From: Megalopta genalis
Taxonomy: Eukaryota > Arthropoda > Insecta > Hymenoptera > Halictidae
DNA length: 64,000 nucleotides
Reading direction: 5' to 3'
NCBI RefSeq assembly: GCF_051020955.1
Contig: NW_027477591.1
Location: 1 to 64,000, forward strand
Both the position numbers and the translations under genes were made by a program. The notes under the pieces are model-generated. The model was not told where the DNA came from, searched no databases, and was given only the letters and a program-made list of their open reading frames with translations. This document shows positions 1-13,350 of this stretch, piece by piece (the stretch's first letter is position 1; the number at the start of each line of letters is the position of its first letter).

Positions 1-1100
1 AACAATTTAGCTTCAGATTCATGCGAAATACACGAATTAGCTTTAAATCAACGCGAAACATACGATTTAGCTTCAATATCATGCGATATACACGATTTCG
101 CTTCAAATTCTTGCGAAATAACGATTTTAAACAAACGATTTAGCTTCGAATTCATGTGATATGAACTATTTAACTTCAGATTCATGCGAAATACACGAAT
201 TAGCTTTAAATCAACGCGAAACATACGATGTAACTTCAATATCATGCGAAACACACGATTTCGATTCAAATTCGTGCGAAATAGAGATTTTAAACAAACG
301 ATTTAGCTTCAAATTCATGCGAAATGAACAATTTAGCTTCAGATTAATGCGAAATACACGAATTAGCTTTAAATCAACGCGAAACATACGATTTAGCTTC
401 AATATCAAACGATATACACGATTTCGCTTCAAATTCGTGCGAAATAGCGATTTTAAACAAACGATTTAGTTTCCAATTCATGCGAAATGAACAATTTAGC
501 TTCAGATTCATGCGAAATACACGAATTAGCTTTAAATCAACGCGAAACATACGATTTAGCTTCAATATCATGCGATATACACGATTTCGCTTCAAATTCA
601 TGCGAAATAACGATTTTAAACAAACGATTTAGCTTCGAATTCATGTGATATGAACTATTTAACTTCAGATTCATGCGAAATACACGAATTAGCTTTAAAT
701 CAACGCGAAACATACGATGTAACTTCAATATCATGCGAAACACACGATTTCGATTCAAATTCGTGCGAAATAGAGATTTTAAACAAACGATTTAGCTTCA
801 AATTCATGCGAAATGAACAATTTAGCTTCAGATTCATACGAAATACACGAATTAGCTTTAAATCAACGCGAAACATACGATTTAGCTTCAATATCATGCG
901 ATATACACGATTTCGCTTCAAATTCGTGCGAAATAGCGATTTTAAACAAACGATTTAGCTTCAAATTCATGTGATATGTACAATTTAGCTTCAGATTAAT
1001 GCGAAATACACAAAATTAGCTTTAAATCAACGCGAACATACGATTTAGTTTCAATATCATGCGAAACACACGATTTCGATTGAAATTCGTGCGAAATAGC
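1..1100 (+). repeat. 163-bp satellite array, subtype X, orientation A
   Basis: Tandem array with a 163-bp period; equivalent segments recur every 163 bp. Each monomer is itself five diverged copies of a subunit of about 30 bp (30+30+43+30+30) that typically starts ACGATTTAGCTTC and ends ATGCGAAAT. The longer subunit carries a 14-bp spacer; in subtype X this spacer reads ACGATTTTAAACAA. The right edge is gradual: the monomer near 960-1260 mixes X and Y features. The window starts inside the array. Short open frames here come from the stop-poor repeat and are not genes. Confidence 0.93.
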
Positions 1101-2610
1101 GATTTTCAACAAACGATTTAGCTTCAAATTCATGCGAAATGAACAATTTAGCTTCAAATTCATGCGAATTGCACGATTTAGCCTCATATCCACGCGAAAC
1201 AAACGATTTAACTTCAATATCATGCGAAACACACGATTCCGACAAAAATTCGTGCGAAATACCCCATTTTCAAGAAACGAATAAGCTTCAAATGATGCGA
1301 AAAGAACATTTAAACTTCAAATTCATGCAAATTGCACGATTTAGCCTCAAATCCACGCGAAACAAACGATTTATCTTCAATATCATGCGAAACACGCGAT
1401 TTCGACTCAAATTCGTGCGAAATACGCGATTTTCAAGAAACGAATAAGCTTCAAATCATGCGAAATGAACATTTTAGCTTCAAGTTCATGTGAATTACAC
1501 GATTAAGCCTCAAATACACGCGAAACAAACGATTTATCTTCAATATCATGCGAAACACACGATTTCGACACAAATTCGTGCGAAATAAGCGATTTTCAAG
1601 AAACGAATAAGCTTCAAATCATGCGAAATGAACATTTAAGCTTCAAATTCATGCGAATTGCACGATTTAGCCTCAAATCCACGCGAAACAAACGATTTAT
1701 CTTCAATATCATGCGAAACACACGATTTCGACACAAATTCGTGCGAAATACGCCATTTTCAAGAAACGAATAAGCTTCAAATCATGCGAAATGAACATTT
1801 AAGCTTCAAATTTATGTGAAATACACGAATTAGCTTTAAATCCGTGCGAAACAAACGATTTATCTTCAATATCATGCGAAACACGCGATTTCGACTCAAA
1901 TTCGTGCGAAATACGCGATTCTCTAGAAACGAATAAGCTTCAAATCATGCGAAATAAACATTTTAGCTTCAAGTTCATGTGAATTACACGATTAAGCCTC
2001 AAATACACGCGAAACAAACGATTTATCTTCAATATCATGCGAAACATACGATTTCGACTCAAATTCGTGCGAAATACGCCATTTTCAAGAAACAAATGAG
2101 CTTCAAATGATGCGAAATGAACATTTGAGCTTCAAATTCATGCGAGTTGCACGATTTAGCATCATATCCACGCGAAACAAACGATTTATCTTCAATATCA
2201 TGCGAAAACATGCGATTTCGACTCAAATTTGTGCGAAATACGCGATCTTCAAGAAACGAATAAGCTTCAAATCATGCGAAATGAACATTTAAGCTTCAAT
2301 TCATGCGAATTGCACGATTTAGCCTCAAATCCACGCGAAACAAACGATTTATCTTCAATATCATGCGAAACACGCGATTTCGACTCAAATTCGTGCGAAA
2401 TACGCGATTTTCAAGAAACGAATAAGCTTCAAATCATGCGAAATGAACATTTTAGCTTCAAGTTCATGTGAATTGCACGATTTAGCCTCAAATCCACGCG
2501 AAACAAACGATTTATCTTCAATATCATGCGAAACACGCGATTTCGGCTCAAATTCGTGCGAAATACGCCATTTTCAAGAAACGAATAAGCTTCAAATCAT
2601 GCGAAATGAA
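1101..2610 (+). repeat. 163-bp satellite array, subtype Y, orientation A
   Basis: Same 163-bp period and five-subunit design as subtype X, but the spacer reads like GCCATTTTCAAGAA, followed by a 29-bp subunit starting ACGAATAAGCTTC. Other diagnostic changes are CCTCAAATCCACGCG and GACTCAAATTCGTGCG. Monomers vary by single-base changes and small indels. No gene is seen. Confidence 0.9.
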
Positions 2611-3370
2611 CAATTTAGCGTCAGATTCATGCGAAATACACGAATTAGCTTTAAATCAACGCGAAACATACGATTTAGCTTCAATATCATGCGATATACA
2701 CGATTTCGCTTCAAATTCTTGCGAAATAACGATTTTAAACAAACGATTTAGCTTCGAATTCATGTGATATGAACTATTTAACTTCAGATTCATGCGAAAT
2801 ACACGAATTAGCTTTAAATCAACGCGAAACATACGATGTAACTTCAATATCATGCGAAACACACGATTTCGATTCAAATTCGTGCGAAATAGAGATTTTA
2901 AACAAACGATTTAGCTTCAAATTCATGCGAAATGAACAATTTAGCTTCAGATTAATGCGAAATACACGAATTAGCTTTAAATCAACGCGAAACATACGAT
3001 TTAGCTTCAATATCAAACGATATACACGATTTCGCTTCAAATTCGTGCGAAATAGCGATTTTAAACAAACGATTTAGTTTCCAATTCATGCGAAATGAAC
3101 AATTTAGCTTGAGATTCATGCGAATACACGAATTAGCTTTAAATCAACGCGAAACATACGATTTAGCTTCAATATCATGCGATATACACGATTTCGCTTC
3201 AATTCTTGCGAAATAACGATTTTAAACAAACGATTTAGCTTCGAATTCATGTGATATGAACTATTTAACTTCAGATTCATGCGAAATACACGAATTAGCT
3301 TTAAATCAACGCGAAACATACGATGTAACTTCAATATCATGCGAAACACACGATTTCGATTCAAATTCGT
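2611..3370 (+). repeat. Subtype X island inside the subtype Y array
   Basis: A return to subtype X (spacer with TTTTAAACAAACG) of about 4.7 monomers. Much of it matches the first part of the window at an offset of 2,608 bp, which is exactly 16 x 163, so it is probably a duplicate of the same X block. It carries small private deletions, for example at 3122 (GCGAATACACG) and 3201 (TTCAATTCTTGCG). It reverts to Y near 3370. Confidence 0.88.
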
Positions 3371-6300
3371 GCGAAATACGCCATTTTCAAGAAACGAATA
3401 AGCTTCAAATCATGCGAAATGAACATTAAGCTTCAAATTTATGTGAAATACACGAATTAGCTTTAAATCCGTGCGAAACAAACGATTTATCTTCAATATC
3501 ATGCAAAACACGCGATTTCGACTCAAATTCGTGCGAAATACGCGATTTTCAAGAGATGAATAAGCTTCAAATCATGCGAAATGAACAATTTAGCTTCAAA
3601 TTCATGCGAATTGCACGATTTAGCCTCATATCCACGCGAAACAAACGATTTATCTTCAATATCATGCGAAACACGCGATTTCGACTCAAATTCGTGCGGA
3701 ATACGCCATTTTCAAGAAACGAATAAGCTTCAAATGATGCCAAATGAACATTTAAGCTTCAAAATCATGCGAATTGCACGATTTAGCCTCATATCCACGC
3801 GAAACAAACGATTTATCTCAATATCATGCGAAACACGCGATTTCGACTCAAATTCGTGCGAAATACGCCATTTTCAAGAAACGAATAAGCTTCAAATGAT
3901 GCGAAAAGAACATTTAAGCTTCAAATTCATGCAAATTGCACAGATTTAGCCTCAAATCCACGCGAAACAAACGATTTATCTTCAATATCATGCGAAACAC
4001 GCGATTTCGACTCAAATTCGTGCGAAATACGCGATTCTCTAGAAACGAATAAGCTTCAAATCATGCGAAATAAACATTTTAGCTTCAAGTTCATGTGAAT
4101 TACACGATTAAGCCTCAAATACACGCGAAACAAACGATTTATCTTCAATATCATGCGAAACATACGATTTCGACTCAAATTCGTGCGAAATACGCCATTT
4201 TCAAGAAACGAATAAGCTTCAAATCATGCGAAATGAACATTTAAGCTTCAAATTTATGTGAAATACACGAATTAGCTTTAAATCCGTGCGAAACAAACGA
4301 TTTATCTTCAATATCATGCAAAACACGCGATTTCGACTCAAATTCGTGCGAAATACGCGATTTTCAAGAGATGAATAAGCTTCAAATCATGCGAAATGAA
4401 CAATTTAGCTTCAAATTCATGCGAATTGCACGATTTAGCCCCAAATCCACGCGAAACAAACGATTTATCTTCAATATCATGCGAAACACGCGATTTCGAC
4501 TCAAATCGTGCGAAATACGCGATTCTCTAGAAACGAATAAGCTTCAAATCATGCGAAATGAACATTTTAGCTTCAAGTTCATGTGAATTACACGATTAAG
4601 CCTCAAATACACGCGAAACAAACGATTTATCTTCAATATCATGCGAACATACGATTTCGACTCAAATTCGTGCGAAATACGCCATTTTCAAGAAACGAAT
4701 AAGCTTCAAATGATGCGAAAATGAACATTTAAGCTTCAAATTCATGCGAATTGCACGATTTAGCCTCATATCCACGCGAAACAAACGATTTATCTTCAAT
4801 GTCATGCGAAACACGCGATTCGACTCAAATTCGTGCGATATACGCGATTTTCAAGAGATGAATAAGCTTCGAATCATGGGAAATGTACAATTTAGCTTCA
4901 AATTCACGCGAAATACACGAATTAGCTTCAAATCCACGCGCATACAAACGATTTAACTTCAATATCATGCGAAACACACGATTTCGACTCAAATTCGTGC
5001 GAAATACGCCATTTTCAAGAAACGAATAAGCTTCAAATCATGCGAAATGAACAATTTAGCTTCAAATTCATGCGAATTACACGGTTTAGCGTCAAATCCA
5101 CGCGAAACAAACGATTTATCTTCAATATCATGCGAAACACGCGATTTCGACTCAAATTCGTGCGAAATACGCAATTTCAAGAAATGAATAAGCTTCAAAT
5201 CATGCGAAATGAACAATTTAGCTGAAATTCATGCGAAATACACGAATTAGCTTCACATCCACGCGAATACAAACGACTGATCTTCAATATCATGCGAAAC
5301 ACACGATTCCGACACAAATTCGTGCGAAATACGCCATTTTCAAGAAACGAATTAGCTTCAAATCATGCGAAATGAATATTTAAGCTTCAAATTCATGCGA
5401 ATAGCACGATTTAGCCTCATATCCACGCGAAAACAAACGATTTATCTTCAATATCATGCGAAACACGCGATTTCGACTCAAATTCGTGCGAATACGCCAT
5501 TTTCAAGAAACGAATAAGCTTCAAATGATGCGAAATGAACATTTAAGCTTCAAAATCATGCGAATTGCACGATTTAGCCTCATATCCACGCGAAACAAAC
5601 GATTTATCTTCAATATCATGCGAAACATGCGATTCGACTCAAATTTGTGCGAAATACGCGATTTTTCAAGAAACGAATAAGCTTCAAATCATGCGAAATG
5701 AACATTTAAGCTTCAAATTCATGCGAAATACACGAATTAGCCTTCAAATCCACGCGAATACAAACGATTTATCTTCAATATCATGCGAAACACACGATTC
5801 CGACACAAATTCGTGCGAAATACGCCATTTTCAAGAAACGAATTAGCTTCAAATGATGCGAAATGAACATTTAAGCTTCAAATTCATGCGAATTGCACGA
5901 TTTAGCCTCATATCCACGCGAAACAAACGATTTATCTTCAATATCATGTGAAACACGCGATTTCGACTCAAATTCGTGCGAAATACGCCATTTTCAAGAA
6001 ACGAATAAGCTTTAAATCATGCGAAATGAACAATTTAGCTTCAAATTCATGCGAATTACACGGTTTAGCCTCAAATCCACGCGAAACAAACGATTTATCT
6101 TCAATATCATGCAAAACACGCGATTTCGACTCAAATGCGTGCGAAATACGCGATTTTCATGAGATGAATAAGCTTCAAATCATGCGAAATGAACAATTTA
6201 GCTTCAAATTCATTCGAAATACACGAATTAGCTTCAAATCCACGCGAATACAAACGATTTCTCTTCAATATCATGCGAAACACACGATTCCGACACAAAT

Positions 6301-6835
6301 TCGTGCGAAATACGCCATTTTCAAGAAACGAATTAGCTTCAAATCATGCGAAATGAATATTTAAGCTTCAAATTCATGCGAATTGCACGATTTAACCTCA
6401 TATCCACGCGAAACAAACGATTTATCTTCAATATCATGCGAAAAACGCGATTTCGACTCAAATTCGTGCGAAATACGTCATTTTCAAGAAACGAATAAGC
6501 TTCAAATGATGCGAAATGAACATTTAAGCTTCAAATTCATGCGAATTGCACGATTTAGCCTCATATCCACGCGAAACAAACGATTTATCTTCAATATCAT
6601 GCGAAACACGCGATTTCGACTCAAATTCGTGCGATATACGCGATTTTCAAGAGATGAATCAGCTTCGAATCATGCGAAATGAACAATTTAGCTTCAAATT
6701 CATGCGAAATACACGAATTAGCTTCAAATCCACGCGCATACAAACGATTTAACTTCAATATCATGCGAAACACACGATTTCGACTCAAATTCGTGCGAAA
6801 TACGCCATTTTCAAGAAACGAATTAGCTTCAAATC

Positions 6836-8380
6836 ATGCGAAATGAATATTTAAGCTTCAAATTCATGCGAATTACACGGTTTAGCGTCAAATCCACGCG
6901 AAACAAACGATTTATCTTCAATATCACGCGAAACACGCGATTTCGACTCAAATTCGTGCGAAATACGCAATTTCAAGAAATGAATAAGCTTCAAATCATG
7001 CGAAATGAACAATTTAGCTTCAAATTCATGCGAATTACACGATTTAGTTTCAAATCCACGCGAAACAAACGATTTATCTTCAATATCATGCGAAACACGT
7101 GATTTCGACTCAAATTCGTGCGAAATACGCAATTTCTAGAAATGAATAAGCTTCAAATCATGCGAAATGAACAATTTAGCTTCAAATTCATGCGAATTAC
7201 ACGATTTAGTTTCAAATCCACGCGAAACAAACGATTTATCTTCAATATCATGCGAAACACGCGATTTCGACTCAAATTCGTGCGAAATACGCCATTTTCA
7301 AGAAACGAATAAGCTTCAAATGATGCGAAAAGAACATTTAAGCTTCAAATTCATGCAAATTGCACGATTTAGCCTCAAATCCACGCGAAAAAAACGATTT
7401 ATCTTCAATATCATGCGAAACACGCGATTTCGACTCAAATTCGTGCGAAATACGCGATTTTCAAGAGATGAATCAGCTTCGAATCATGCGAAATGAACAA
7501 TTTAGCTTCAAATTCATGCGAAATACACGAATTAGCTTCAAATCCACGCGCATACAAACGATTTAACTTCAATATCATGCGAAACACACGATTTCGACTC
7601 AAATTCGTGCGAAATACGCCATTTTCAAGAAACGAATTAGCTTCAAATCATGCGAAATGAATATTTAAGCTTCAAATTCATGCGAATTACACGGTTTAGC
7701 GTCAAATCCACGCGAAACAAACGATTTATCTTCAATATCACGCGAAACACGCGATTTCGACTCAAATTCGTGCGAAATACGCAATTTCAAGAAATGAATA
7801 AGCTTCAAATCATGCGAAATGAACAATCTAGCTTCAAATTCATGCGAATTACACGATTTAGTTTCAAATCCACGCGACACAAACGATTTATCTTCAATAT
7901 CATGCGAAACACGTGATTTCGACTCAAATTCGTGCGAAATACGCAATTTCTAGAAATGAATAAGCTTCAAATCATGCGAAATGAACAATTTAGCTTCAAA
8001 TTCATGCGAATTACACGATTTAGTTTCAAATCCACGCGAAACAAACGATTTATCTTCAATATCATGCGAAACACGCGATTTCGACTCAAATTCGTGCGAA
8101 ATACGTCATTTTCAAGAAACGAATAAGCTTCAAATGATGCGAAATGAACATTTAAGCTTCAAATTCATGCGAATTGCACGATTTAGCCTCATATCCACGC
8201 GAAACAAACGATTTATCTTCAATGTCATGCGAAACACGCGATTTCGACTCAAATTCGTGCGATATACGCGATTTTCAAGAGATGAATAAGCTTCGAATCA
8301 TGGGAAATGTACAATTTAGCTTCAAATTCATGCGAAATACACGAATTAGCTTCAAATCCACGCGCATACAAACGATTTAA
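6836..8380 (+). repeat. 814-bp tandem duplication within the satellite
   Basis: Segments starting at 6836, 6851, 7118, 7167 and 7360 recur at 7650, 7665, 7932, 7981 and 8174, all at a shift of 814 bp (five monomers minus 1 bp). Only a few substitutions separate the copies, for example CAATTTAGC versus CAATCTAGC near 7009 and 7823. Edges are approximate. Confidence 0.75.
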
Positions 8381-11300
8381 CTTCAATATCATGCGAAACA
8401 CACGATTTCGACTCAAATTCGTGCGAAATACGCCATTTTCAAGAAACGAATAAGCTTCAAATCATGCGAAATGAACAATTTAGCTTCAAATTCATGCGAA
8501 TTACACGGTTTAGCGTCAAATCCACGCGAAACAAACGATTTATCTTCAATATCACGCGAAACACGCGATTTCGACTCAAATTCGTGCGAAATACGCAATT
8601 TCAAGAAATGAATAAGCTTCAAATCATGCGAAATGAACAATTTAGCTTCAAATTCATGCGAAATACACGAATTAGCTTCAAATCCACGCGAATACAAACG
8701 ACTGATCTTCAATATCATGCGAAACACACGATTCCGACACAAATTCGTGCGAAATACGCCATTTTCAAGAAACGAATTAGCTTCAAATCATGCGAAATGA
8801 ATATTTAAGCTTCAAATTCATGCGAATTGCACGATTTAGCCTCATATCCACGCGAAACAAACGATTTATCTTCAATATCATGCGAAACACGCGATTTCGA
8901 CTCAAATTCGTGCGAAATACGCCATTTTCAAGAAACGAATAAGCTTCAAATGATGCGAAAAGAACATTTAAGCTTCAAAATCATGCGAATTGCACGATTT
9001 AGCCTCATATCCACGCGAAACAAACGATTTATCTTCAATATCATGCGAAACATGCGATTTCGACTCAAATTTGTGCGAAATACGCGATTTTCAAGAAACG
9101 AATAAGCTTCAAATCATGCGAAATGAACATTTAAACTTCAAATTCATGCGAAATACACGAATTAGCTTCAAATCCACGCGAATACAAACGATTTATCTTC
9201 AATATCATGCGAAACACACGATTCCGACACAAATTCGTGCGAAATACGCCATTTTCAAGAAACGAATTAGCTTCAAATGATGCGAAATGAACATTTAAGC
9301 TTCAAATTCATGCGAATTGCACGATTTAGCCTCATATCCACGCGAAACAAACGATTTATCTTCAATATCACGCGAAACACGCGATTTCGACTCAAATTCG
9401 TGCGAAATACGCAATTTCAAGAAATGAATAAGCTTCAAATCATGCGAAATGAACAATCTAGCTTCAAATTCATGCGAATTACACGATTTAGTTTCAAATC
9501 CACGCGACACAAACGATTTATCTTCAATATCATGCGAAACACGTGATTTCGACTCAAATTCGTGCGAAATTCGCAATTTCTAGAAATGAATAAGCTTCAA
9601 ATCATGCGAAATGAACAATTTAGCTTCAAATTCATGCGAATTACACGATTTAGTTTCAAATCCACGCGAAACAAACGATTTATCTTCAATATCATGCGAA
9701 ACACGCGATTTCGACTCAAATTCGTGCGAAATACGCCATTTTCAAGAAACGAATAAGCTTCAAATGATGCGAAAAGAACATTTAAGCTTCAAATTCATGC
9801 AAATTGCACGATTTAGCCTCAAATCCACGCGAAACAAACGATTTATCTTCAATATCATGCGAAACACGCGATTTCGACTCAAATTCGTGCGAAATACGCG
9901 ATTTTCAAGAGATGAATCAGCTTCGAATCATGGGAAATGTACAATTTAGCTTCAAATTCATGCGAAATACACGAATTAGCTTCAAATCCACGCGCATACA
10001 AACGATTTAACTTCAATATCATGCGAAACACACGATTTCGACTCAAATTCGTGCGAAATACGCCATTTTCAAGAAACGAATTAGCTTCAAATCATGCGAA
10101 ATGAATATTTAAGCTTCAAATTCATGCGAATTACACGGTTTAGCGTCAAATCCACGCGAAACAAACGATTTATCTTCAATATCACGCGAAACACGCGATT
10201 TCGACTCAAATTCGTGCGAAATACGCAATTTCAAGAAATGAATAAGCTTCAAATCATGCGAAATGAACAATCTAGCTTCAAATTCATGCGAATTACACGA
10301 TTTAGTTTCAAATCCACGCGACACAAACGATTTATCTTCAATATCATGCGAAACACGTGATTTCGACTCAAATTCGTGCGAAATACGCAATTTCTAGAAA
10401 TGAATAAGCTTCAAATCATGCGAAATGAACAATTTAGCTTCAAATTCATGCGAATTACACGATTTAGTTTCAAATCCACGCGAAACAAACGATTTATCTT
10501 CAATATCATGCGAAACACGCGATTTCGACTCAAATTCGTGCGAAATACGTCATTTTCAAGAAACGAATAAGCTTCAAATGATGCGAAATGAACATTTAAG
10601 CTTCAAATTCATGCGAATTGCACGATTTAGCCTCATATCCACGCGAAACAAACGATTTATCTTCAATGTCATGCGAAACACGCGATTTCGACTCAAATTC
10701 GTGCGATATACGCGATTTTCAAGAGATGAATAAGCTTCGAATCATGGGAAATGTACAATTTAGCTTCAAATTCATGCGAAATACACGAATTAGCTTCAAA
10801 TCCACGCGCATACAAACGATTTAACTTCAATATCATGCGAAACACACGATTTCGACTCAAATTCGTGCGAAATACGCCATTTTCAAGAAACGAATAAGCT
10901 TCAAATCATGCGAAATGAACAATTTAGCTTCAAATTCATGCGAATTACACGGTTTAGCGTCAAATCCACGCGAAACAAACGATTTATCTTCAATATCACG
11001 CGAAACACGCGATTTCGACTCAAATTCGTGCGAAATACGCAATTTCAAGAAATGAATAAGCTTCAAATCATGCGAAATGAACAATTTAGCTTCAAATTCA
11101 TGCGAAATACACGAATTAGCTTCAAATCCACGCGAATACAAACGACTGATCTTCAATATCATGCGAAACACACGATTCCGACACAAATTCGTGCGAAATA
11201 CGCCATTTTCAAGAAACGAATTAGCTTCAAATCATGCGAAATGAATATTTAAGCTTCAAATTCATGCGAATTGCACGATTTAGCCTCATATCCACGCGAA

Positions 11301-12530
11301 ACAAACGATTTATCTTCAATATCATGCGAAACACGCGATTTCGACTCAAATTCGTGCGAAATACGCCATTTTCAAGAAACGAATAAGCTTCAAATGATGC
11401 GAAAAGAACATTTAAGCTTCAAAATCATGCGAATTGCACGATTTAGCCTCATATCCACGCGAAACAAACGATTTATCTTCAATATCATGCGAAACATGCG
11501 ATTTCGACTCAAATTTGTGCGAAATACGCGATTTTCAAGAAACGAATAAGCTTCAAATCATGCGAAATGAACATTTAAACTTCAAATTCATGCGAAATAC
11601 ACGAATTAGCTTCAAATCCACGCGAATACAAACGATTTATCTTCAATATCATGCGAAACACACGATTCCGACACAAATTCGTGCGAAATACGCCATTTTC
11701 AAGAAACGAATTAGCTTCAAATGATGCGAAATGAACATTTAAGCTTCAAATTCATGCGAATTGCACGATTTAGCCTCATATCCACGCGAAACAAACGATT
11801 TATCTTCAATATCACGCGAAACACGCGATTTCGACTCAAATTCGTGCGAAATACGCAATTTCAAGAAATGAATAAGCTTCAAATCATGCGAATTGAACAA
11901 TCTAGCTTCAAATTCATGCGAATTACACGATTTAGTTTCAAATCCACGCGACACAAACGATTTATCTTCAATATCATGCGAAACACGTGATTTCGACTCA
12001 AATTCGTGCGAAATACGCAATTTCTAGAAATGAATAAGCTTCAAATCATGCGAAATGAACAATTTAGCTTCAAATTCATGCGAATTACACGATTTAGTTT
12101 CAAATCCACGCGAAACAAACGATTTATCTTCAATATCATGCGAAACACGCGATTTCGACTCAAATTCGTGCGAAATACGTCATTTTCAAGAAACGAATAA
12201 GCTTCAAATGATGCGAAATGAACATTTAAGCTTCAAATTCATGCGAATTGCACGATTTAGCCTCATATCCACGCGAAACAAACGATTTATCTTCAATGTC
12301 ATGCGAAACACGCGATTTCGACTCAAATTCGTGCGATATACGCGATTTTCAAGAGATGAATAAGCTTCGAATCATGGGAAATGTACAATTTAGCTTCAAA
12401 TTCATGCGAAATACACGAATTAGCTTCAAATCCACGCGCATACAAACGATTTAACTTCAATATCATGCGAAACACACGATTTCGACTCAAATTCGTGCGA
12501 AATACGCCATTTTCAAGAAACGAATAAGCT
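7650..12530 (+). repeat. 2,444-bp tandem duplication within the satellite
   Basis: Landmarks at 7665, 7981, 8413, 8827, 8990, 9277, 9562 and 9611 recur at 10109, 10425, 10857, 11271, 11434, 11721, 12006 and 12055. The shift is a constant 2,444 bp (15 monomers minus 1 bp) and the copies are almost identical, indicating a recent unequal exchange or array-level duplication. Edges are approximate. Confidence 0.8.
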
Positions 12531-13350
12531 TCAAATCATGCGAAATGAACAATTTAGCTTCAAATTCATGCGAATTACACGGTTTAGCGTCAAATCCACG
12601 CGAAACAAACGATTTATCTTCAATATCACGCGAAACACGCGATTTCGACTCAAATTCGTGCGAAATACGCAATTTCAAGAAATGAATAAGCTTCAAATCA
12701 TGCGAAATGAACAATTTAGCTTCAAATTCATGCGAAATACACGAATTAGCTTCAAATCCACGCGAATACAAACGACTGATCTTCAATATCATGCGAAACA
12801 CACGATTCCGACACAAATTCGTGCGAAATACGCCATTTTCAAGAAACGAATTAGCTTCAAATCATGCGAAATGAATATTTAAGCTTCAAATTCATGCGAA
12901 TTGCACGATTTAGCCTCATATCCACGCGAAACAAACGATTTATCTTCAATATCATGCGAAACACGCGATTTCGACTCAAATTCGTGCGAAATACGCCATT
13001 TTCAAGAAACGAATAAGCTTCAAATGATGCGAAATGAACATTTAAGCTTCAAAATCATGCGAATTGCACGATTTAGCCTCATATCCACGCGAAACAAACG
13101 ATTTATCTTCAATATCATGCGAAACATGCGATTTCGACTCAAATTTGTGCGAAATACGCGATTTTCAAGAAACGAATAAGCTTCAAATCATGCGAAATGA
13201 ACATTTAAACTTCAAATTCATGCGAAATACACGAATTAGCTTCAAATCCACGCGAATACAAACAATTTATCTTCAATATCATGCGAAACACACGATTCCG
13301 ACACAAATTCGTGCGAAATACGCCATTTTCAAGAAACGAATTAGCTTCAA
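10425..13350 (+). repeat. 1,630-bp (10-monomer) tandem duplication
   Basis: Landmarks at 10425, 10618, 10857, 10908, 11271 and 11434 recur at 12055, 12248, 12487, 12538, 12901 and 13064, a shift of 1,630 bp or exactly ten monomers. It overlaps the 2,444-bp duplication, so duplications are nested. Edges are approximate. Confidence 0.78.

Noticed and set aside
1..3400. Regular 30-bp repeats resembling a CRISPR array
   Set aside because: There are no unique spacers; the stretches between similar cores are themselves repeated, the period is a nested 30/163 bp, and no cas genes are present. The context is eukaryotic.
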